A stretch of 13,874 nt of DNA from JAYGED01 sp046582565 (GTDB lineage Bacteria; Pseudomonadota; Alphaproteobacteria; JAAXGF01): assembly GCA_046582565.1 (NCBI GenBank), contig JAYGED010000238.1, positions 1-13,874 of the forward strand. The letters are read 5' to 3'. Of the stretch, positions 1 through 6,089 are shown in pieces (positions within the stretch are counted from its first letter, which is position 1; every line of letters begins with the position of its first letter). The notes beneath the pieces were generated by a model. It was not told the origin of the DNA. It saw only the letters and a program-made list of their open reading frames with translations, and searched no databases. The translations under genes and the position numbers were made by a program.

Positions 1-116
1 TGCTGCCTGACAGCTAATTCCATTGGGCATATTGCGTAACTAAATCGAGTTTGTGACAAAGCCCTGCCAAGGGCTATATTGCAATTGGTGGGAGAGTCAA
101 TTCTCGGTGGTTTCGT

Positions 117-198
117 GCCCCCGCAACCACTTAACCAGGGATCGGAACGAAAGCCGAAACCGGAGTACGAAATCGTAGAGATCGGGCCCCCGCAACCA
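117..198 (+). repeat. Two 13-bp copies of an initiator-tRNA 3' end (possible att scar)
   Basis: The 13-mer GCCCCCGCAACCA occurs at 117-129 and again at 186-198. It equals the last 13 nt of bacterial tRNA-fMet (acceptor 3' strand, discriminator A, CCA). The second copy has GATCGG just before it, loosely like a T-stem 3' strand. No D-, anticodon or T-arm can be folded upstream of either copy: the 17 nt before the second copy's acceptor strand do not pair as a T-arm. These are therefore fragments, not a tRNA gene. A terminator begins 11 nt after the second copy, as expected behind a real tRNA. Islands that integrate into tRNA 3' ends leave such repeats, so an attachment scar is the inferred reading. 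Chance similarity of a GC-rich 13-mer is the alternative. Confidence 0.45.
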
Positions 199-209
199 AA
201 AAGAACCTA

Positions 210-243
210 CCGTCGCTTCCATTGGAGGCGGCGGTTTTGTTTT
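210..243 (+). terminator. Rho-independent terminator, possibly bidirectional
   Basis: Positions 210-220 pair with 224-234 to give an 11-bp stem (two G-T wobbles) and a 3-nt loop. The stem is followed by TTTTGTTTT at 235-243. An A-run at 198-202 precedes the stem, so it could also act on the minus strand. No intact gene ends just upstream in this window. The best explanation is that it belonged to the tRNA whose 3' end survives at 186-198. Confidence 0.7.
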
Positions 244-266
244 GTTGGGTGAAGGCTGGGATCTGC

Positions 267-306
267 GCCAGTGCACCGACCAGGATGCCAGTGCACCGAC
301 CAGGAT
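267..306. repeat. 20-bp perfect tandem duplication
   Basis: The 20-bp unit GCCAGTGCACCGACCAGGAT occurs twice head to tail, at 267-286 and 287-306, without mismatch. It lies in the gene-free leader between the terminator at 210-243 and chrA. Nothing ties it to a regulator. A simple slippage duplication is the most economical view. Confidence 0.85.
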
Positions 307-420
307 AAATTCAGGTCTACCACGTTCTGTTACCACATGAATTTCAATATTCGGGTGGAGGTCTATCGCCGGAACCATACCGCTCATTGGGTTTATCTGT
401 TTTGTCCAACAAGCGTATGG

Positions 421-450
421 TTGACGAGAAGCGTATTGTATCGTTATTCG
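421..450 (+). promoter_or_regulatory. Possible sigma70-type promoter of chrA
   Basis: TTGACG at 421-426 is a good -35 match. The best -10 candidate is TATTCG at 445-450, with an 18-bp spacer, which is only a weak match. It lies 35-65 bp before the chrA start. A TCGAT pentamer appears at about 448-452 and again at about 461-465 and could form part of a regulator site. Inferred from consensus only. Confidence 0.3.
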
Positions 451-485
451 ATGTCGGGTTTCGATATAGAGTTCAGGAGTACTCA

Positions 486-1727
486 ATGTCTGATGTATCG
501 CAGGCAGAATCATCGGCAGAAACCGCGGGGCGAACGCCGCCGCTAAAAGTCTTCCTCATATTCCTCCGTTTGGGGTGTACGTCTTTTGGCGGGCCGGTCG
601 CTCATCTCGGCTATTTCCGAGATGAGTTTGTCGGCCGGCTTAAATGGATCGAGGAGCGCGCTTATGCTGATTTAGTGGCGCTCTGCCAGTTCCTGCCGGG
701 GCCGGCGTCGAGTCAGGTCGGTATTGGCGTTGGCCTGTCGAGAGCCGGGCTATGGGGCGCGTTCGCCGCCTGGCTTGGTTTCACGCTGCCATCGGCGCTT
801 ATCCTGATTGCGTTCGGCTACGGTGTCGTCGCTTTCCAGGATGCCGTCAATCACGGTATCCTGCACGGCCTCAAAGTGGTCGCCGTCGCGGTTGTCGCCC
901 AGGCGGTGTGGGGCATGGCCCGCAATCTGTGCCCGGATGCGAAGCGCGCCACCATGGCGGTGCTTGCGGCGATCGCTGTTCTCGCCGCCCCGACACCACT
1001 CATGCAGGTTGGTGTGATTGTCTGCGGCGGGCTGGTGGGGCTCGTCATTCTTAAAGCCGAGACATCGACCGAACATGTGTCGCTCGGCATCAATGTCAGC
1101 CGCCGCGTAGCGATTGCGTCATTGCTGTTATTCTTCGCCTTATTGGTCGGGTTGCCGATCCTCGCCGCCGCTTATCCCTCGCACATCCTTGCCCTGGTCG
1201 AGAGCTTCTATTCCTCCGGTTCGCTGGTGTTTGGCGGCGGTCACGTGGTCTTGCCGCTGTTGCAGTCCGAAGTCGTTCCACCGGGCTGGGTTTCGAACGA
1301 TGCATTCCTCGCCGGGTACGGCGCGGCGCAAGCAGTTCCCGGCCCACTCTTCACGTTCGCGGCCTACGTTGGAACCGTGATGACGCCGTCGCCAAACGGG
1401 CTGGCCGGTGGGCTTATCGCTCTCGTGGCGATCTTCGTCCCGTCGTTTCTACTCGTTGTTGGCGCGCTCCCGTTCTGGGATGCGCTGCGGCAAATCAAGG
1501 CCATGCAGACGGCGCTTTTCGGTATCAACGCCGCTGTTGTCGGGCTTCTGCTCGCCGCCCTATACAATCCGGTGTGGACGAGCGCGATCCTGGTTCCCGC
1601 TGATTTCGGGCTGGCGATAGGAGCGTATACACTGCTAGTGTTCTGGAAAATGCCACCATGGCTGGTCGTCATACTAACGGCCCTCGGCGGCTGGTTGATC
1701 GCCGCTCTGCCCGCGATGTTCACGTGA
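486..1727 (+). CDS. chrA: Chromate transporter, ChrA (CHR) family
   Basis: Inner-membrane transporter of the CHR superfamily. Characterised members export chromate and give chromate resistance. The 413 residues match a two-domain (long) ChrA. The N-terminal half has the CHR signature (RLGCTSFGGP, then CQFLPGPASSQVG near residues 66-78). The C-terminal half repeats the pattern (LVFGGGHVVLPLL, AVPGPLFTFAAYVG). Most of the rest is hydrophobic and fits about ten membrane helices. I start it at ATG 486 because AGGAG lies at 475-479, 6 nt upstream. The same frame is open back to 387, but that extension is not hydrophobic or family-like. The PadR-type regulator gene begins 41 bp after the stop and may control it. 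Sulfate or another oxyanion as substrate cannot be excluded. Confidence 0.93.
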   Translation: MSDVSQAESSAETAGRTPPLKVFLIFLRLGCTSFGGPVAHLGYFRDEFVGRLKWIEERAYADLVALCQFLPGPASSQVGIGVGLSRAGLWGAFAAWLGFTLPSALILIAFGYGVVAFQDAVNHGILHGLKVVAVAVVAQAVWGMARNLCPDAKRATMAVLAAIAVLAAPTPLMQVGVIVCGGLVGLVILKAETSTEHVSLGINVSRRVAIASLLLFFALLVGLPILAAAYPSHILALVESFYSSGSLVFGGGHVVLPLLQSEVVPPGWVSNDAFLAGYGAAQAVPGPLFTFAAYVGTVMTPSPNGLAGGLIALVAIFVPSFLLVVGALPFWDALRQIKAMQTALFGINAAVVGLLLAALYNPVWTSAILVPADFGLAIGAYTLLVFWKMPPWLVVILTALGGWLIAALPAMFT

Positions 1728-1768
1728 GGTTGAACTGGCAATGCCTACAAACGTATTAAGTCGCGACC

Positions 1769-2077
1769 ATGGACGATAAGGGTCTCTATGCTGGCCTGAT
1801 GCGGCTTCACATTCTCCATCATGCTGCGGAACAGGAAGTCTGTGGCGTTTGGGTGATGCAGGAGCTGCGCCGCCACGGTTATGAGATCAGCCCGGGGACG
1901 CTCTATCCCATGCTTCACGGGTTGGAGCGAAAAGGCTACCTGCATTCCACCAAGGAACGCGTCGGGAAAACCATGCGCCGCCTCTACTCGATCACCTCCG
2001 AGGGTAAAACAGCCCTTGGCGAGGCCAAAGAAAAGGTGCGCGATCTCTATGGCGAGCTAATTTTGCCCTCCGCATGA
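1769..2077 (+). CDS. PadR-family transcriptional regulator
   Basis: This 102-aa protein is a stand-alone PadR winged-helix repressor. The core runs from about residue 8 to 90. It contains the recognition-helix signature ISPGTLYPMLHGLERKGYL, then the wing, a basic stretch with MRRLYSIT, and a short C-terminal helix EGKTALGEAKEKVRDLYGEL. PadR proteins usually repress transport or detoxification genes and release DNA on binding a small molecule. Its position 41 bp after chrA, same strand, suggests co-transcription and control of chrA, possibly of the MOSC genes as well. The Shine-Dalgarno is weak: only TAAG about 9 nt before the ATG. Direct chromate sensing would be an inference; no cysteine- or histidine-rich metal site is evident. 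Confidence 0.88.
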   Translation: MDDKGLYAGLMRLHILHHAAEQEVCGVWVMQELRRHGYEISPGTLYPMLHGLERKGYLHSTKERVGKTMRRLYSITSEGKTALGEAKEKVRDLYGELILPSA

Positions 2078-2085
2078 CCATCGAT

Positions 2086-2099
2086 ACGCATAACGCATA
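2086..2099. repeat. 7-bp tandem repeat after padR-like gene
   Basis: ACGCATA occurs twice in direct succession (2086-2092 and 2093-2099) in the 122-bp gap between the PadR gene and the first MOSC gene. It could be half of an operator, but nothing in the sequence proves this. No strong terminator hairpin is present in the gap. Confidence 0.3.
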
Positions 2100-2199
2100 C
2101 TTTAGGTACGTAAGAATCTGTTTAGACGCTTGGGCAGAGGGCCGGTCGTCCTTATCGCGCTTCACATCTCTCACCATACAGCTTTAAGGGGTTAGTCAA

Positions 2200-2988
2200 T
2201 TGCAACTGGGAACCATCGAAAGTATCTGGCGTTATCCGGTCAAAAGCATGCGGGGCGAGGAAGTCCCACATATCTATACGGCCTTTACCGGATTGATGGG
2301 CGACCGGATTTATGGCGTGGTGGCCGCCGATGGCAGTCCCGGGCATCCGTGGCATACCGGGCGCAATCAGGAAGAGCTCATCCTCTACAATGCCCGCTAC
2401 CAGTCGAGCGATGACCTGCTGCTGCCGAAGAATCTGGATGCCTCATATAATGAGTGGGCGCCCGGCATCGATCCGATCTATCCCGATGCGGATGCGTTCA
2501 AGGTGAGCATCGAGGCTCCCGACGGCAAGACCTACGATCATATCGAAGTCCCGGCCTTCATCGCGGACCTTGAAAAAATCTCCGGCCGGTCCCTGCGGAT
2601 ACACATGACCCAGAGGGGCCAATTCGACGCCCGTCCGGTGTCGCTTATCTCCCTGTCGACCGCTGCCAGGCTCGGCGAGGAACTTGGCATGCACATCGAC
2701 AAGCGCCGCTTCAGGGCGAACTTCTATGTCGAGTGGGACAATCAGGACGATCCCTTCTACGAACAAACCCTTGTCGGCAAAACATTGAAAATCGGCGACC
2801 AGCTGGAACTGGCGATCGTCGAGCGCGATCCGCGCTGCACGATGATCACCCTCGACCCCGACACCGCAGACTCAACACCCAAGCTGTTGCAGCATCTCGC
2901 TCGAAACCATGACGGTAATGCCGGCGTGTTCGCTGCGGTCCTGCAAAGAGGCCGGGTCAACAAGGGTGATCCAATCATCCTGAAATGA
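2200..2988 (+). CDS. MOSC-domain molybdenum-cofactor protein, copy 1
   Basis: This 262-aa protein has an N-terminal MOSC_N beta-barrel region (from IESIWRYPVKSMRGEEV, residues about 5-21, with GLMGDRIYGVV) and a C-terminal MOSC domain (about residues 140-262). The MOSC part includes DARPVSLISL, DKRRFRANFYVEWDN and DPRCTMITLDPDT. Cys213 in the last motif corresponds to the conserved cysteine that ligates Mo in mARC and YcbX-type proteins. Those proteins reduce N-hydroxylated compounds using electrons from a partner flavoprotein. No signal peptide is seen, so it is cytosolic. The start is TTG 2200, chosen because AAGGGG (2186-2191) lies 8 nt upstream and the N-terminus aligns exactly with the second copy. 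It has a close paralog at 3116-3901. Its exact substrate is not readable from sequence. Confidence 0.88.
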   Translation: MQLGTIESIWRYPVKSMRGEEVPHIYTAFTGLMGDRIYGVVAADGSPGHPWHTGRNQEELILYNARYQSSDDLLLPKNLDASYNEWAPGIDPIYPDADAFKVSIEAPDGKTYDHIEVPAFIADLEKISGRSLRIHMTQRGQFDARPVSLISLSTAARLGEELGMHIDKRRFRANFYVEWDNQDDPFYEQTLVGKTLKIGDQLELAIVERDPRCTMITLDPDTADSTPKLLQHLARNHDGNAGVFAAVLQRGRVNKGDPIILK

Positions 2989-3010
2989 ACCAATTTGATT
3001 AAGAGGTTTA

Positions 3011-3040
3011 TTGTGAATTTATTAGTGATATCAATATATT
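3011..3040 (+). promoter_or_regulatory. Possible promoter in AT-rich spacer between the MOSC genes
   Basis: TTGTGA (3011-3016) and TATATT (3035-3040) are spaced 18 bp apart. The -10 box matches consensus at 5 of 6 positions and the -35 at 4 of 6. The surrounding stretch, about 2990-3045, is strikingly AT-rich compared with the GC-rich genes on either side. Just downstream are small inverted repeats (ACAGC/GCTGT around 3045-3060 and GTCGG/CCGAC around 3058-3077) that could form leader hairpins. The second MOSC gene and the reductase may thus have their own promoter. Confidence 0.4.
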
Positions 3041-3115
3041 AATAACAGCCAATAGCTGTCGGGTGGCTTCAACCGACTACGCTTCTTTCACGCCTCGGAT
3101 CGAAGGGACCGCTAA

Positions 3116-3901
3116 ATGCAACTGGGAAAAATAGAAAGTATCTGGCGCTATCCGGTCAAAGGCATGCGGGGTGAGGAGATCCCACACGTCTACACCGGGT
3201 TCACCGGTTTGATGGGTGATCGCGTATATGGCGTGATCGCCGCCGACGGCCTTGAGGGGTTCCCGTGGCACACCGGACGCGACCAGGAAGAGTTCGTCCT
3301 CTACAACGCCAGCTACCAGTCGAGCGAGGCGCTGTTGGAGCCGGAGGATCTGGAACTCTTTGAAGGGCATGGAACCGGTATCACGCCAATCTACCCGGAG
3401 GCTGAAGCGTTCAAGGTGAGTGTCGAGACCAACGAGGGCAAGACCTACGATCATATCGAAGACCGGGCGTTTATCGCGGACCTGGAAAAAGTCACCGGCC
3501 GGACGCTCAGGGTTCATATGACCCAGAGGGGCCAGCATGACTGCCGTCCGGTATCGATTTTCTCGCTGTCTGCGGCTGCCAAGCTCGGCGAGGACCTTGG
3601 CATGCACATCGACAAGCGCCGCTTCAGGGCGAACTTCTATGTCGAGTGGGACAATCAGGACGACCCCTTCTTCGAATTCTCGCTTGTCGGCAAAACACTG
3701 AAAATCGGCGACCGGCTGGAAGTGGCGATTGTCGAGCGCGACCCGCGCTGCAAGATGATCACGCTCGACCCTGACACCGCCGAGGAAACACCCAAGCTGT
3801 TGCAGCATGTCGCCCGAAAACACGGCGGCGATGCCGGTGTGTTCGCGGCGGTCCTGCGGGATGGCCGGGTTAACCAGGGCGATGCGATTTTTCTGACGTG
3901 A
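3116..3901 (+). CDS. MOSC-domain molybdenum-cofactor protein, copy 2
   Basis: This 261-aa paralog of the preceding gene is colinear through its length, with most residues identical by eye. It has the same MOSC_N start (IESIWRYPVKGMRGEE), the same MOSC block, and Cys212 in DPRCKMITLDPDT as the likely Mo ligand. It differs from copy 1 most in the linker around residues 78-92. It also carries a further cysteine in QHDCRPVS where copy 1 has Ala. Start ATG 3116 is backed by GAAGGGA (3102-3108), 7 nt upstream. Its stop overlaps the GTG start of the reductase gene (GTGA at 3898-3901), so translation is probably coupled. That makes this copy the likelier direct partner of the reductase. Function by family: Moco-dependent reduction of N-oxygenated substrates, or sulfur/Moco handling. 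The substrate is unknown. Confidence 0.9.
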   Translation: MQLGKIESIWRYPVKGMRGEEIPHVYTGFTGLMGDRVYGVIAADGLEGFPWHTGRDQEEFVLYNASYQSSEALLEPEDLELFEGHGTGITPIYPEAEAFKVSVETNEGKTYDHIEDRAFIADLEKVTGRTLRVHMTQRGQHDCRPVSIFSLSAAAKLGEDLGMHIDKRRFRANFYVEWDNQDDPFFEFSLVGKTLKIGDRLEVAIVERDPRCKMITLDPDTAEETPKLLQHVARKHGGDAGVFAAVLRDGRVNQGDAIFLT

Positions 3902-4968
3902 ACCATACCGGGCAGGATCAAAGCAGCGCCGGGCCCTCCTATCATCGCCTGACTGTACAGGCGGTGCGCGAGGAAACCCCCGAGGCGCGTAGCTTCGTGC
4001 TCGTCCCCGAGCGCGGCGATGAAACGCTCTATCGCTATACAGCCGGCCAGTTCCTGACCTTTCGAGTGCCTCACGATGAGGGTGAACTAATCCGCAGCTA
4101 TTCGCTGTCGAGCGCGCCCTCCACCGAGCCGGACATGATGGTCTGCGTCAAGCGGGTGGCTGGCGGGCGCGGTTCAAACTGGTTCAACGATCACTTGATC
4201 GCCGGCGCGCACATCGAAGCAACACGGCCAGCCGGCCGCTTTGTGCTGCGCGGCAGTGATGCGCCGCTGCTGCTGATCGCCGGCGGCAGCGGCATTACGC
4301 CGTGCATTTCACTGGTCAAACAGGCGCTGGTCGAGACCGGCCGGCGGGTCAAGCTGCTGTATGCCAATCAGGATGCCGCCTCGGTGATCTACCGCGAGAC
4401 CCTGGACAAGCTGGAAAGCCGTTTTGCCGGCCGCTTCACGTGCCGCCACTGGCTTGATGATGACCGCGGGTTTCTCACCGCCACCGACATTGCCGAGACG
4501 GCCCAAGGATGGGAGCAGGCCGACGGCTATATCTGCGGGCCCGACCCCTTGATGGACTTGGCCGAGAAAACCCTGGTCGGGCTGTTCGACACAGGGGCGA
4601 CGGTTCTGACCGAGCGCTTCGTATCGCCGGACGATCCGATACGGAACAGGGACGCGGAAGCGCCGTCCGCGCCACCCTCGGACGCCCTGATCGAGAGCTT
4701 TCGCCTGACCCTCGATGGCGAAGACCATACCGTGCCGATCGCCGCCGGCGAGACGCTGCTGGATGCGGCGTTGGCGGCGGGGATCGACGCCCCCTGCTCC
4801 TGCACCGAAGGACATTGCGGCACCTGCATGTCGTGGCTGCGGAGCGGCGACGTCTCAATGTCCACCACCCAGGCCCTGTCAAAACGCAATATTGAACGCG
4901 GTTGGATCCTCGCCTGCCAGTCGCGGCCCTCGACCAGTGCCCCGATCTGGCTCGACTTTGACCTTTAG
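3898..4968 (+). CDS. Hybrid FAD/NAD(P)H oxidoreductase with C-terminal 2Fe-2S ferredoxin domain
   Basis: This 356-aa single-chain electron-transfer flavoprotein has three domains. An FAD-binding barrel (about residues 10-115) carries RSYSLSSAP at 66-74. A nucleotide-binding domain (about 120-230) carries AGGSGITP at 128-135 and CGPDPLMD. A plant-type ferredoxin domain (about 265-356) has cluster ligands Cys302, Cys307, Cys310 and Cys340, spaced CX4CX2CX29C. The order matches reductases of the Hcr, oxygenase-reductase (PaaE-like) and KshB type. It moves electrons from NAD(P)H via FAD and 2Fe-2S to a partner. There is no oxygenase gene here. The start is GTG 3898, overlapping the stop of the second MOSC gene, so MOSC proteins are the natural acceptors. 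E. coli YcbX fuses MOSC to a ferredoxin domain; here the ferredoxin is fused to the reductase instead. Pairing inferred from context. Confidence 0.9.
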   Translation: MNHTGQDQSSAGPSYHRLTVQAVREETPEARSFVLVPERGDETLYRYTAGQFLTFRVPHDEGELIRSYSLSSAPSTEPDMMVCVKRVAGGRGSNWFNDHLIAGAHIEATRPAGRFVLRGSDAPLLLIAGGSGITPCISLVKQALVETGRRVKLLYANQDAASVIYRETLDKLESRFAGRFTCRHWLDDDRGFLTATDIAETAQGWEQADGYICGPDPLMDLAEKTLVGLFDTGATVLTERFVSPDDPIRNRDAEAPSAPPSDALIESFRLTLDGEDHTVPIAAGETLLDAALAAGIDAPCSCTEGHCGTCMSWLRSGDVSMSTTQALSKRNIERGWILACQSRPSTSAPIWLDFDL

Positions 4969-5159
4969 GCCACCTCGAAAACGGCCACTGTCCTCGACTC
5001 ACCGACAGCTCAACCATGGACCTGTCCCGCCGGCACCACTGCTTTCATGTAAATTCCCTAACCGGCATTTGTCCGGGCTCTAAACTGTGACAATTCCCGT
5101 CGAAGGTCATTAATCCAGATCAGTTTGAGCGCCATTCTCTTTATTTATTTTGTTTCTCA

Positions 5160-6047
5160 CTAGGCCTTAAGCGACTGCAGGAAGAGGGACAGGAGTTCCG
5201 ACTGGGAGGTTACGCGTAGTTTTGCGTAGGCATTCTTGCGGTGGGTTTTCACCGTGCCGAGGGAGATGTCGAGATTGAAGCAGATCGATTCCGATGAGTG
5301 ACCGTGCAGGATCATGCGCACAACCTCGCACTCGCGGTTGGTCACTATATCTTCGCCGAAGCTGGCGAAGGCATCATCGACCCGGCTGTCGGGCGGTGTC
5401 GACTTGGCGCCGCTGGCGCTCACCCAGTATTTTCTGAAGATTGCCCCGATGGCCGGCTCCACAGCAGCGATTTCGGACAGCTCGCCATCGCTGAAACCGC
5501 CGCTGGCGATGTGGCGGTAGATGCCGAGCTCGCCGACCTCGCCGTTCTCGAGGGCGAAGACGATGAGGGCCTCCTCCATGCCCTCGGGCCAGCCTTCGGT
5601 GATGAAGCCGATTTCTTCCGAGGCGAGCGGCAGCGCCCGGTAGGAATCGTAATAGTCGCCCTTGTAGAAGGCGTCGGGCGCCAGGTCCCGGATACGGTAG
5701 ACGCCGGGGCCGATGCCTTTGAGGTAGGCCTGGTAGAAGGGGTTCAGCACATAGCTGCTCTCCACATAGGCCGCGATCCCCCGTTGCGCATCGGCGAGAT
5801 GGAAATTGTCATATACGGCAAGCGGCCGCGACCGCCCCCGATAGATAAACATCGCCGCGAGGTCGAAGGCAACCAGTTGGTTGATCTGGTCTGTGAAGAG
5901 CTCGAGAAACCGCTCGCTCCCCAGGCCGTCGATGATCGCACCGAAGGCGCGGTACCAACCGGCGGTGACGTTCTTTTTGTCCGATGCGCTCCGTCTCATG
6001 CGTCTCGCCGCCCCCTCATACCCTGGTGGTATGTAGACCTTGCTCAA
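5160..6047 (-). CDS. LuxR-type (C-terminal HTH) transcriptional regulator
   Basis: The last 65 residues form a clear GerE/LuxR helix-turn-helix (TNRECEVVRMILHG, then ISLGTVKTHRKNAYAKL). The 200-plus residues before it are not recognisable as an autoinducer-binding or receiver domain. They may be a divergent ligand-sensing (GAF/PAS-like) fold. The longest reading, 295 aa, uses TTG at 6045-6047. An internal ATG at 5997-5999 (279 aa, MRRSASD) has AGGGGG 11 nt upstream. Using it would leave the inverted repeat at 6017-6033 outside the coding region, so I lean to the ATG without certainty. The gene is divergent from the PLP-enzyme/ABC-transporter operon and is its probable regulator. A small-molecule effector, perhaps the transported compound, is inferred. 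Confidence 0.88.
   Translation of the reverse strand: MSKVYIPPGYEGAARRMRRSASDKKNVTAGWYRAFGAIIDGLGSERFLELFTDQINQLVAFDLAAMFIYRGRSRPLAVYDNFHLADAQRGIAAYVESSYVLNPFYQAYLKGIGPGVYRIRDLAPDAFYKGDYYDSYRALPLASEEIGFITEGWPEGMEEALIVFALENGEVGELGIYRHIASGGFSDGELSEIAAVEPAIGAIFRKYWVSASGAKSTPPDSRVDDAFASFGEDIVTNRECEVVRMILHGHSSESICFNLDISLGTVKTHRKNAYAKLRVTSQSELLSLFLQSLKA
6017..6033. promoter_or_regulatory. Inverted repeat between the divergent regulator and operon (candidate operator)
   Basis: CATACC (6017-6022) and GGTATG (6028-6033) are perfect 6-bp arms around a 5-bp centre. The site lies 57-73 bp before the PLP-enzyme start. A weak -10-like TATCCT sits at 6055-6060, so the repeat would overlap or abut the -35 region. 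Location and symmetry fit a binding site for a dimeric LuxR-type protein. It falls inside the regulator's reading frame if that starts at TTG 6047, and outside it if the start is ATG 5999. Confidence 0.4.
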
Positions 6048-6089
6048 CCCAGCTTATCCTATGGACAAGAATCAGGGGGAAAATTGGCT

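Noticed and set aside
60..75. AGCCCT/AGGGCT hairpin as a terminator
   Set aside because: It has only a 6-bp stem with a 4-nt loop and no T-run on the plus strand. On the minus strand just TTTGT follows. Too weak to call.
122..198. Intact tRNA gene ending at 198
   Set aside because: The 17 nt preceding the acceptor 3' strand (171-187) do not form a T-arm, and no matching acceptor 5' strand or anticodon arm exists upstream.
97..513. 138-codon minus-strand open frame at the left edge
   Set aside because: It runs antisense through the terminator, the 20-bp tandem repeat and the chrA leader. Its C-terminal WLRG-containing peptide is just the reverse translation of the tRNA 3'-end copies, a well-known source of false proteins.
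3077..3823. 248-codon minus-strand open frame
   Set aside because: It is wholly antisense to the second MOSC gene. A weaker similar frame lies opposite copy 1. It is explained by GC-rich codon bias and has no ribosome site or family likeness.
5298..6089. Long in-frame extension upstream of the PLP enzyme (264 extra codons)
   Set aside because: It is antisense to the LuxR-type regulator, and the family N-terminus plus a strong ribosome site place the start at 6090.
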